From Candidatus Woesearchaeota archaeon (GTDB lineage Archaea > Nanobdellota > Nanobdellia > Woesearchaeales > WJKL01): a stretch of DNA of 7,237 bases. The position numbers and the translations under genes are program-made. Within the stretch, counting starts at the first letter, position 1, and each line of letters starts with the position of its first letter. The stretch spans positions 1 through 7,237 of the forward strand of contig JAHWIT010000123.1 of the NCBI GenBank assembly GCA_019322455.1, given 5' to 3'. Below the pieces are notes generated by a model that worked only from the letters and a program-made list of their open reading frames with translations, made no database searches and was not told the DNA's origin. Below are positions 1 to 5,337 of this stretch, one piece after another.

Positions 1-1
1 A

Positions 2-316
2 AGAAATATAGCTGGCATAGCTTATCAATATGAAGTAGAAAGAAATTTTACTAGAGCAGTAAAGGTATATACTCTTGCTCATGATTTAACTGCAATTAGT
101 TCTAGCTTGTATTGGCTTAATCTTGCTGAGATTTATTCTACTCCTGATTATACAAATAAAGATTATAACAAAGCAGTTGAATATTTCAAAAAGGTAATTG
201 ATGATCCTGAAGCAGAAGCTGTACATAAAGATAATGCTAAAACAAATATCAAAGGAATATGCTCAATTCAAAAACCAACTATTTGTCTAGGTCTTGATCC
301 AAAATATTTACAATGA
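2..316 (+). CDS. TPR-like repeat protein, C-terminal part only
   Basis: The reading frame is open from the left edge to a TGA at 314-316, giving 104 residues with no start in the window, so this is the 3' end of a longer gene. Two helix-turn-helix units with tetratricopeptide spacing are visible. The first runs from AGIAYQYE through RAVKVYTLA, and the second from YWLNLAEIY through KAVEYFKKVI; both show the Ala/Tyr/Leu pattern and the closing A-x-x-x-Y/F-x-x-A/V signature. A short tail with two cysteines (ICSIQKPTIC) follows. TPR domains scaffold protein complexes; no partner can be read here. The stop overlaps the next ATG by 4 bases (ATGA), so it is probably translationally coupled to the membrane-protein operon downstream. 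TPR proteins also occur next to pilus and secretion machines, but that role is inference. A Sel1-like repeat is the main alternative. Confidence 0.75.
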   Translation, partial: RNIAGIAYQYEVERNFTRAVKVYTLAHDLTAISSSLYWLNLAEIYSTPDYTNKDYNKAVEYFKKVIDDPEAEAVHKDNAKTNIKGICSIQKPTICLGLDPKYLQ

Positions 317-1161
317 TTGGAAAAAAATCCCAGCATGAACTTATGTTTATTGTATTTCAGCTATTGATGATTGCAGCAATATTTGCTCTTTTGATGCTGT
401 ATGTTAATTCTTTAAGAGAACAAACATTATTTACTAAGATAGCTTTATCTCGAGATTTGGCTTTTGTTGTGGATACTGTTTATGCTGCTCCTGGGAATTT
501 AGAATATACTTATTATGCAACTGAGTTAAATCTTTCTGAGTTTGATTATAAGTTTGAAAAGCAGAATGTGAATGTTTTAGAGAAGGATTTACCAACTTTG
601 TATCCTTTTGGTGAAGATAGGTTATTTTTGGAATCTAGATTTATGACTATAAAGAACCCAAAAACAATTCAGTTTCAGAATATTGGATATAAATTTTTAG
701 CAGAAGAGCAGACAGAAGCTAAGCCTAATTTGTTTAAATATCCTTATATTGATACTTTTGATTTAAATTGGGCAAATAAAAAGATTGCAGTTGGATTTTA
801 CAATGAAAATAATCTTGCAAAATCAATTGCCAGAGAGCTTGGTGTTGTTCCAGAGGGGGTTGCAAGAATAACTAATGCAGATATTTTGATTATTGCGGAA
901 ATAGATAATAAAACAAGCAAGACTTTAAGGATTGAGATTCCAATAAATTCAAAGTTTATCAAGCAAAACAGAAAATTGGCTTCAATTATTATGAATAATG
1001 TTTTGGAAAGAGGAAATACAGAGAGAGCTTTGATTGTTCCTTTGGAAATTTCTGGGTTAGGTGAATCAGATATTGGTGTTTTAATTGTAAAAAGCGAGGA
1101 TATTCCAATAGGAGATGTTAGTCAAGTCATTAAAAAATCATTAAGACAATATTATGGTTAA
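313..1161 (+). CDS. Membrane-anchored envelope protein, class III signal-like N-terminus, possible degenerate amidase-like C-domain
   Basis: 282 residues. The N-terminus MIGKKSQ is basic and ends in KKSQ, which resembles the KKG/A-Q processing site of archaeal pilins and archaellins. A hydrophobic helix (about 11-31) follows. The predicted topology is N-in, with the body outside. Residues 36-66 (through RDLAFVVDTVYAAPGNLEYTY) are of a style I associate with DPANN envelope proteins, from memory. Residues 156-281 (KKIAV, then LAKSIARELG, ADILIIAEID, KLASIIMNNVLE, IGVLIVKSEDIP, SLRQYY) follow the order of secondary elements of N-acetylmuramoyl-L-alanine amidase (Amidase_3). The zinc-binding DPGHGG-type motif and the later His are absent, so it would be inactive if related. 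There are no cysteines. The gene opens with a 4-base overlap on the TPR gene and is overlapped by the next gene. The function is not known. Confidence 0.85.
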   Translation: MIGKKSQHELMFIVFQLLMIAAIFALLMLYVNSLREQTLFTKIALSRDLAFVVDTVYAAPGNLEYTYYATELNLSEFDYKFEKQNVNVLEKDLPTLYPFGEDRLFLESRFMTIKNPKTIQFQNIGYKFLAEEQTEAKPNLFKYPYIDTFDLNWANKKIAVGFYNENNLAKSIARELGVVPEGVARITNADILIIAEIDNKTSKTLRIEIPINSKFIKQNRKLASIIMNNVLERGNTERALIVPLEISGLGESDIGVLIVKSEDIPIGDVSQVIKKSLRQYYG

Positions 1162-1648
1162 AATGAAAAAAGGATTAATATCATTTAATATGATGATGTG
1201 GATACCTAGGATAATATTTATGGTGATAGTTGTTACTTCTATAATTATATTGATTAGTGTGCATTACAGAATAGAATTAGATGTGAGCGGGGCTGAATCT
1301 GAATTATTTGTGCAAAGATTATTGTATTCTCCTCATGGAATTTGTTTTTATGATGCTTTAAGCAATAGAATGTATCCTGGAATTGTTGATTTGAATAATT
1401 TAGACTTAATTAATAAATCAATATTTTATGGAGAGAATAAACATATCGGAGCAAAACTAACATTTACTGATATTAATGGAAATAATTTGGCTGAAAAGAT
1501 ATACAATGATATAGTTTATAGAAGGATTGCACAAGAGAGAAAAGGGGGGGTTGATGTTTTTAGAGGCAGCAGGTATGTTTTAATACAAAAGGATTCAAAG
1601 CAGATTCCAGGAAAATTAAATTTTGAAAATGTTTTAATACAAAAATGA
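1154..1648 (+). CDS. Small membrane-anchored pilin-like protein, unknown function
   Basis: 164 residues from ATG 1154, which overlaps the previous gene by 8 bases. An in-frame ATG at 1163 gives 161 residues beginning MKKGLISF and starts one base after the upstream stop; it is equally plausible and gives a more typical KKG-type signal. A methionine-rich hydrophobic helix spans about residues 12-36. The body is a compact extracytoplasmic domain with predicted beta strands (IGAKLTFTD, GSRYVLIQK, KLNFENVLIQK) and a single cysteine (C64). The size and one-helix-plus-beta-domain layout recall FlaF/FlaG-type or minor-pilin subunits, but no diagnostic motif is visible. A run of seven G (1544-1550) lies in codons for KGGV. 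A 16-base direct repeat in the 3' end encodes VLIQK twice. The stop is an ATGA overlap with the next gene. Confidence 0.85.
   Translation: MVKMKKGLISFNMMMWIPRIIFMVIVVTSIIILISVHYRIELDVSGAESELFVQRLLYSPHGICFYDALSNRMYPGIVDLNNLDLINKSIFYGENKHIGAKLTFTDINGNNLAEKIYNDIVYRRIAQERKGGVDVFRGSRYVLIQKDSKQIPGKLNFENVLIQK
1544..1550 (+). repeat. G7 homopolymer inside a surface-protein gene
   Basis: Seven consecutive G, preceded by an AAAA-rich stretch, interrupt an otherwise strongly AT-rich coding sequence. In frame they encode Gly-Gly plus the first base of Val. Such runs can slip during replication; whether this one does cannot be seen from one sequence. Confidence 0.9.
1575..1590 (+). repeat. 16-base direct repeat, copy 1 (VLIQK)
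   Basis: ATGTTTTAATACAAAA occurs here and again 54 bases downstream at 1629-1644, in the same reading frame, so that VLIQK appears twice 18 residues apart at the C-terminus of the small membrane protein. It may be a remnant of a local in-frame duplication or two similar beta strands. Confidence 0.85.
1629..1644 (+). repeat. 16-base direct repeat, copy 2 (VLIQK, at the stop codon)
   Basis: Identical to 1575-1590. It ends immediately before the bases that form the ATGA stop/start overlap, so the second VLIQK is the very C-terminus of the protein. Confidence 0.85.
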
Positions 1649-2256
1649 AACTTAGAAAAAAGGCACAATTACAAATTCCAGGAGCTATTGTTGATATTTA
1701 TGCAATAATTGGATTTGTTTTGGTTTTACTTGTGTTTATTCTTTTATTTCAGATTCAAGGATGTGGTTCAAAAAATAGAGCAAAAGCAGAGATTACAAGC
1801 AGAGCAGAGAAGATCGATGCAAATCTTGTTTTATTAAATTATTTAAGAACTCCTGTTAATGTGGATGGTATAGACATGGATATGGCTGATTTGATTGTTT
1901 TATGGAATTCAGAGTTTACCAAGGCTCAAGTTGGTGAGAATATTATATATTATAGAACTGAAAGAAATGCATATTCTGAAAAGCTTATGAATGAAACAGG
2001 GAAATTTTTATCTAGTGCTTTTGATTCTGATATTGATAAATGCAGTTATATTCATCCTGCTTATTTTGAGAGGCATCCTTATTCTCCTATTGAGCCATTT
2101 GTTATTTCAAATCCTGAAGCAGATCCTGTTGCTTGTAAATATATTGAAGATTATGATTTTGCTTATGTTAAGATTCCTTCATTCAATGAACCAGAAAGCA
2201 GGACATATAAAACAAGTATTTCGACTGTAGCTTTAAAATATCCATCACTAAAATGA
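1645..2256 (+). CDS. Membrane-anchored protein with KKAQ pilin-like signal, unknown function
   Basis: 203 residues. The N-terminus MKLRKKAQLQIPGAIVDIY is followed by a long hydrophobic helix (about 20-37). KKAQ is the clearest match in the operon to the archaeal prepilin/prearchaellin peptidase site, with cleavage expected before Q8. After the membrane come C40 and a charged, likely helical stretch (KAEITSRAEKIDANLVLLNYLRTPV, given here only as residues 47-71), then a body with C133 and C164 that could form a disulfide outside the cell. The motif LLNYLRTPV followed by DMADLIVLW is of a kind I associate with DPANN membrane proteins, but I cannot attach a family name. The gene starts with a 4-base overlap on the previous gene and ends with one on the next, so the four genes are probably translated as a coupled set. 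Residues 78-82 and around are Met/Asp-rich, with no catalytic motif visible. Confidence 0.88.
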   Translation: MKLRKKAQLQIPGAIVDIYAIIGFVLVLLVFILLFQIQGCGSKNRAKAEITSRAEKIDANLVLLNYLRTPVNVDGIDMDMADLIVLWNSEFTKAQVGENIIYYRTERNAYSEKLMNETGKFLSSAFDSDIDKCSYIHPAYFERHPYSPIEPFVISNPEADPVACKYIEDYDFAYVKIPSFNEPESRTYKTSISTVALKYPSLK

Positions 2257-3131
2257 AAAAACTAAACAAGAAATCAATATTGTTTAATATTTCTTTAGTT
2301 TTAATAGCAATAGTAGTTTTGACTACTGCATTTATGGCTTTGTTTGTATTAAAACCTTTTAAAGAAGGAATAGGTACAAGGGCTTTTGATTTAATTAAGG
2401 TTTATCAAGAAACAGAGAATGTTTTGTTTTATATTGATCAAGCTGCAAAACTTTCAGCGCAGCAAGCTGCTTATGATTTAGCTTTGAATGGTGGTTTTGA
2501 ATTAGATTCTATTTGTGGAAGACGCGAAGATTATAATATATGGTCGACGACAGACCCATCAATTTATTGTTATCCTGATAACTATAAGGAAATTTTTAAA
2601 AAGGATTTAAATAAAAATTTAAAGAAACATCTTTCTTTGTTGCGTTCAGATAAGTTTATTGAGTTTACTAAAGAATTTTCAATATATCCTTATAATTTAA
2701 CTCCTGCTGATTATGAGATTGTTTTTGTGAATAAGTCAATTGTTGGAATTCCAGACAGATATGCTCAAACAAATTTTTACTATGGAAGGGGTTCAGCAAA
2801 ACCAATTGTTGGTAAATATATAATTAATCCTTCTTTTAATATCAATTTTGGTTATAATACAGATGAATATAAAATAATAAGAGATCAAGCAATAGATTTA
2901 ATAAGAGGGTGTTCTCAACAAGCAGATTTAATCAAATGTATAAATCAAAGTTTACCTTTTTTATGGACATTAGGTTCTTGTGATGGAATAATAAAGGGAA
3001 ATGAACAACAAAGATTTTTTAGATTCTGTGCAAAAAGCAATTCTAAGGTTTTAGTTTATAATTCAGAAAAAGGAAGCATTGGATTAGAACCAATAGCTTA
3101 TAGATTTGCTTTATATTTTCCTATCCAATAA
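2253..3131 (+). CDS. Large membrane-anchored pilin-like protein with six extracytoplasmic cysteines
   Basis: 292 residues, the largest of the four envelope proteins. MKKLNKKSILFN precedes a hydrophobic helix (about 10-33). The segment just outside the membrane (TRAFDLIKVYQETENVLFYIDQ, residues 42-63) is predicted helical and continues into QAAKLSAQQAAYDLALNGG, reminiscent of the long alpha-1 helix of pilin-like subunits. The remainder carries six cysteines (88, 106, 220, 229, 243, 259), all after the membrane segment, which allows three disulfides. N-glycosylation sequons are present (NLT 148, NKS 160, NQS 231). The C-terminus ends in a beta-rich segment, LEPIAYRFALYFP. The gene is last in the operon, joined by a 4-base ATGA overlap. 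I do not recognise a named family. As the largest of four short-helix-anchored proteins it could be compared with GspK-type tip subunits of type II secretion, which is only an analogy. Confidence 0.88.
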   Translation: MKKLNKKSILFNISLVLIAIVVLTTAFMALFVLKPFKEGIGTRAFDLIKVYQETENVLFYIDQAAKLSAQQAAYDLALNGGFELDSICGRREDYNIWSTTDPSIYCYPDNYKEIFKKDLNKNLKKHLSLLRSDKFIEFTKEFSIYPYNLTPADYEIVFVNKSIVGIPDRYAQTNFYYGRGSAKPIVGKYIINPSFNINFGYNTDEYKIIRDQAIDLIRGCSQQADLIKCINQSLPFLWTLGSCDGIIKGNEQQRFFRFCAKSNSKVLVYNSEKGSIGLEPIAYRFALYFPIQ

Positions 3132-3190
3132 GGTTAATAATTATTTTTAATAACATAAATATTTTTAAATAAGAATCTTATCTTGAAATT
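3132..3190 (+). promoter_or_regulatory. AT-rich junction: operon end and probable RPA promoter
   Basis: This short gap is almost entirely A/T. It contains T5 runs (about 3143-3148 and 3162-3166) that could stop transcription of the upstream operon. It also contains CATAAATA (3154-3161), a TATA-like element that would place a start near 3184, giving the RPA gene a leader of about 20 bases with its SD. A second TATA-like run, TTTTAAATA (3164-3172), would start transcription at the SD itself and is less suitable. The base composition makes a unique call impossible. Confidence 0.35.
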
Positions 3191-3196
3191 GGAGGG
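3191..3196 (+). promoter_or_regulatory. SD site that sets the RPA start
   Basis: GGAGGG lies 7 bases before ATG 3204. An in-frame TTG at 3183 lies upstream of it, so translation from TTG would run through the SD. The spacing favours ATG 3204 as the true start. Confidence 0.75.
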
Positions 3197-3203
3197 AGTT
3201 TAT

Positions 3204-4280
3204 ATGTTTAAATTACCATTACAAGATATAATAAATAAGATAAAAGAAAATACAAAGCTTTCTGAAGAAGAGATTAATACAAAGATTGATCAGAAATTAG
3301 ATCAGCTTTCTGGATTAATAAGTAAAGAAGGGGCTGCTCATATTATTGCAAATGAGTTGGGTGTTAAGATATTTGAACAAACCCAGGGAAAATTACAGAT
3401 AAAGAATATTTTAGCAGGAATGAGAAGTGTAGAGACAGTAGGCAAGGTGCAAAGAGTTTTTGAGTTAAGAGAATTTCAGACAGAGCAAAGATCAGGCAAA
3501 GTAGCTTCTTTAGTGATAGCAGATGAAACAGGAAGTATAAGAATTGTTTTATGGGGAGACCAGGCAGAGAAGATTATTAAAATAAAAGAAGGAGATGTTT
3601 TGAAGATTATCAATGGTTATGTAAGAGAGAATCAAGGCAGAAAAGAGGTTCATATGAATGACAGGGCTTCACTTGCAATAAATCCTCCTGGTGTTGAGGT
3701 AAATAATGTTGTAGAAGCAAGTGAGAGAGCTCAAGCAGTTAGGAAGAAGATATCTGAATTGCAGCAGGGAGATGAAAATGTTGAAGTATTAGGAACAATT
3801 GTTCAGGCATTTGAGCCAAAGTTTTTTGAGGTTGATCCTAATTCTGGAAAAAGAGCAAGAGCAAGTGAAGACGGCAAGTTTTATGATGGCACGGGAAAAG
3901 AGATTCAACCAGATTATTCTTATGTTATGAATGTTGTTTTAGATGATGGAACTGAGACAATAAGATGTGCTTTTTTTAGAAATCAGGTTGATAGGTTGTT
4001 AAGCAAGACACAACAAGAGGTGTTGAAGTATAAAGATAATATTACTGAATTTGAGCCAATTAAAACAGATTTACTTGGGCAGCAGGTTAAATTAGTTGGA
4101 AGAGCTAATAAAAATGAGATGTTTGACAGGATGGAGTTTATTACACAGCTAGTTTTTTTGAATCCTAATCCAAAAGAGGAGATTTCAAGATTAGAGAAAG
4201 AGCAGAAATCAACTGAGATTGAAGATCCTGTGCAAAAAGAGTCAGAAGAAGTTAAGACTAAAGTTGAGAATATAAATTAA
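3204..4280 (+). CDS. Replication protein A-like single-strand DNA-binding protein, zinc ligands apparently lost
   Basis: 358 residues from ATG 3204 (a TTG at 3183 would add seven). It binds single-stranded DNA in replication, recombination and repair, and loads or antagonises RadA. Residues 1-60 are a helical N-terminal region typical of archaeal RPA (LSEEEINTKIDQKLDQL, then ISKEGAAHIIANELGV). A first OB fold spans about 78-158 (GKVQRVFELREF, then GKVASLVIADETGSIRIVLWG, then GDVLKIINGYVRE). A second spans about 191-320, with PDYSYVMNVVLDDGTETIRCAFFRNQ. Between its strands many archaeal RPAs carry a CxxC...C/H zinc ribbon. Here the equivalent reads VDPNSGKRA (D211, S214) and FYDGTGKE (D228), with no Cys or His. 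The tail (322-358) is Glu/Lys-rich, like acidic partner-binding tails of SSBs. The gene has its own SD; a T-tract follows it. Confidence 0.88.
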   Translation: MFKLPLQDIINKIKENTKLSEEEINTKIDQKLDQLSGLISKEGAAHIIANELGVKIFEQTQGKLQIKNILAGMRSVETVGKVQRVFELREFQTEQRSGKVASLVIADETGSIRIVLWGDQAEKIIKIKEGDVLKIINGYVRENQGRKEVHMNDRASLAINPPGVEVNNVVEASERAQAVRKKISELQQGDENVEVLGTIVQAFEPKFFEVDPNSGKRARASEDGKFYDGTGKEIQPDYSYVMNVVLDDGTETIRCAFFRNQVDRLLSKTQQEVLKYKDNITEFEPIKTDLLGQQVKLVGRANKNEMFDRMEFITQLVFLNPNPKEEISRLEKEQKSTEIEDPVQKESEEVKTKVENIN

Positions 4281-4289
4281 TTCTAAAAG

Positions 4290-4298
4290 TTTATAAAG
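4290..4298 (+). promoter_or_regulatory. TATA box of the DUF457 gene, leaderless arrangement
   Basis: TTTATAAAG is close to the archaeal box A consensus. Its centre (about 4294) lies 26 bases before ATG 4320, the usual TATA-to-start distance in archaea, so the mRNA should begin at or next to the start codon. No SD precedes this ATG, which fits a leaderless transcript. Confidence 0.7.
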
Positions 4299-4304
4299 AA
4301 TAAG

Positions 4305-4319
4305 TTTTTTCTTTTTTTT
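4305..4319 (+). terminator. Poly-T terminator of the RPA gene
   Basis: T6-C-T8 lies 24 bases after the RPA stop codon. Archaeal RNA polymerase terminates at T-rich tracts without needing a hairpin. Because the predicted start of the next transcript is at about 4320, the tract falls inside the next gene's promoter without being transcribed by it. Confidence 0.6.
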
Positions 4320-4775
4320 ATGAAAGCATATACACATTTAGCATTTGGATTTTTTTCTGGATTGTTTTTAATGGATTATGTTAGTTTTGGAAACAAGTAT
4401 TTGTTTTTTGTTTTTGTTTTATTTGGGGCCATTTTACCTGACATTGATACTCCTAACAGCAAAATAAGCCATAAGATTCCTGTTATTCCTAAGGTATTAA
4501 ATGTATTTTCAAAACATAGAGGAATATTTCATTCTGTGTTTATTGCAATTTTGCTTGGATTGTTTGTAAGTTATTTTAGCAAATCATATGGAATTGCTTT
4601 GTTTTTAGGCTATACCTCTCATTTATTAATAGATGGATTGACAAAGAAGGGAGTTAATTTATTACATCCTTTATCTAAATTAAGAATTTCTGGACCAATA
4701 GAAACAGGAAAGATATGGGAATTAGTTCTTTTAATTGTGATTGTTGTTGGAATTGTTTTGAGTTTGATGAAATAG
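4320..4775 (+). CDS. YdjM/DUF457-family membrane protein, predicted metal-dependent hydrolase
   Basis: 151 residues with about four hydrophobic segments (roughly 8-20, 26-40, 72-90, 135-150). Family hallmarks are all present: an early His (H6 in YTHLAFG), LPDIDTPNSKI with D41 and D43, the HRGIFHS box (H66, R67, H71), and GYTSHLLIDGLTKKGVNLLHP with H101 and D105. These polar residues lie within or beside the membrane and are thought to form a metal site; family members are annotated as inner-membrane metal-dependent hydrolases with no settled substrate (E. coli YdjM is LexA-regulated). The length is normal for the short form. It is transcribed alone from its own TATA box, as a leaderless mRNA, and is convergent with the following gene, the two stop codons being 3 bases apart. 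The molecular function is inferred only from the family. Confidence 0.88.
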   Translation: MKAYTHLAFGFFSGLFLMDYVSFGNKYLFFVFVLFGAILPDIDTPNSKISHKIPVIPKVLNVFSKHRGIFHSVFIAILLGLFVSYFSKSYGIALFLGYTSHLLIDGLTKKGVNLLHPLSKLRISGPIETGKIWELVLLIVIVVGIVLSLMK

Positions 4776-4778
4776 AAA

Positions 4779-5198
4779 TCAATTATTAGATTTATAGAAT
4801 TCTATTAGATATTTATTCAATTTTGCCCAGTCAGAACCTACAACAACTGGTTTCATTGCTATGATTTCATCAGTATAATTTTGTTGGGGGATGTCATTAA
4901 GCAGAAATATCGGAATTCCTTTATCAAAAGCTTTCCCCATTTCTAAAAAAGAATTTCCTCCTATATATCCTTCAATGCCATTTTTATCAAAGTTTGCTAT
5001 GTATATTGCATGGGACTGGTCTATTTTTCTGAAATGGTCTTTTATTAAATCATATTGTATTTTTGCCCAAACGTCTTCTTGCCTAGGAAATTCCTGCATA
5101 CTTGGTAAAAGAACTTCATGACCAGTTTTTTCCAACCCTTCTTTTATATCTTTAATCCTTTGAAAAAAACTTGAACTTGAACAAATAGTGATTTTCAT
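4779..5198 (-). CDS. Nucleoside 2-deoxyribosyltransferase-like protein
   Basis: 139 residues on the minus strand. The layout fits the small Rossmann-like nucleoside 2-deoxyribosyltransferase superfamily. There is an N-terminal strand MKITICSSSSFF, a helix, GHEVLLPSMQEF, then IDQSHAIYIANFD, and the signature GNSFLEMGKAFDKGIPIFLL (residues 81-100). E86 is at the place of the catalytic Glu, and the KGIPIFLL strand closes the site. Relatives exchange or hydrolyse N-glycosidic bonds of nucleosides or nucleotides; the substrate cannot be told, and the loop CSSSSFF lacks the more usual Gly/Ala-rich form. TIR- or SLOG-like folds share this topology and are the main alternative. The start codon lies 26 bases from a TATA element and has no SD, so the message is probably leaderless. 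Confidence 0.7.
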   Translation of the reverse strand: MKITICSSSSFFQRIKDIKEGLEKTGHEVLLPSMQEFPRQEDVWAKIQYDLIKDHFRKIDQSHAIYIANFDKNGIEGYIGGNSFLEMGKAFDKGIPIFLLNDIPQQNYTDEIIAMKPVVVGSDWAKLNKYLIEFYKSNN

Positions 5199-5218
5199 AC
5201 TAATATGATTATGAAAAA

Positions 5219-5229
5219 GATATAAAAAG
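5219..5229. promoter_or_regulatory. TATA element, probably shared by two divergent transcripts
   Basis: Read on the minus strand, CTTTTTATATC is centred 26 bases before the start codon of the deoxyribosyltransferase-like gene (5198). Read on the plus strand, TATAAAAAG is preceded by a purine-rich GAAAAAGA that fits a BRE, and predicts a start near 5250, at the first 16-base repeat. One element may therefore serve both directions. The minus-strand use is better supported, because the start codon is exactly placed. Confidence 0.55.
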
Positions 5230-5248
5230 TTTGTGCAAGTAGCAGTTT

Positions 5249-5264
5249 ACAACCCACTGGACAT
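5249..5264 (+). repeat. 16-base direct repeat, copy 1
   Basis: ACAACCCACTGGACAT occurs here and at 5322-5337. This copy lies at the predicted plus-strand transcription start. It can pair CCA (5254-5256) with TGG (5264-5266), presenting CTGGACA in the loop. Confidence 0.95.
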
Positions 5265-5321
5265 GGCTAATTCTTTAGAATTTAAGCAGTACAGGCTCTG
5301 AAGTGGCAAAATCAGCATACC

Positions 5322-5337
5322 ACAACCCACTGGACAT
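5322..5337 (+). repeat. 16-base direct repeat, copy 2
   Basis: Identical to 5249-5264, 73 bases away. It can pair CCCA (5326-5329) with TGGG (5338-5341), again placing CTGGACA(T) in the loop. The flanking bases differ between the copies, so the 16-base core and the hairpin potential are what is shared. Confidence 0.95.

Noticed and set aside
1991..2230. A 79-codon open frame inside the KKAQ membrane-protein gene, rich in Leu/Ile
   Set aside because: It lies wholly within a well-supported coding frame on the same strand, has no SD, and its hydrophobicity is what a shifted AT-rich frame produces.
3183..3203. TTG 3183 as the RPA start, with a TATA-like CATAAATA 26 bases upstream (a leaderless reading)
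   Set aside because: A good SD (3191-3196) at normal spacing to ATG 3204 lies inside that extension, and the protein from ATG 3204 begins like other archaeal RPAs.
4891..5121. Open frame on the plus strand opposite the deoxyribosyltransferase-like gene
   Set aside because: It is antisense to a recognisable protein family, has no ribosome site, and its composition mirrors the minus-strand codons.
5263..5301. 12-codon frame (MANSLEFKQYRL) starting at the end of the first 16-base repeat, as a leader peptide
   Set aside because: It has no SD, no codon run suggestive of attenuation, and it overlaps a hairpin. It is too short to separate from chance.
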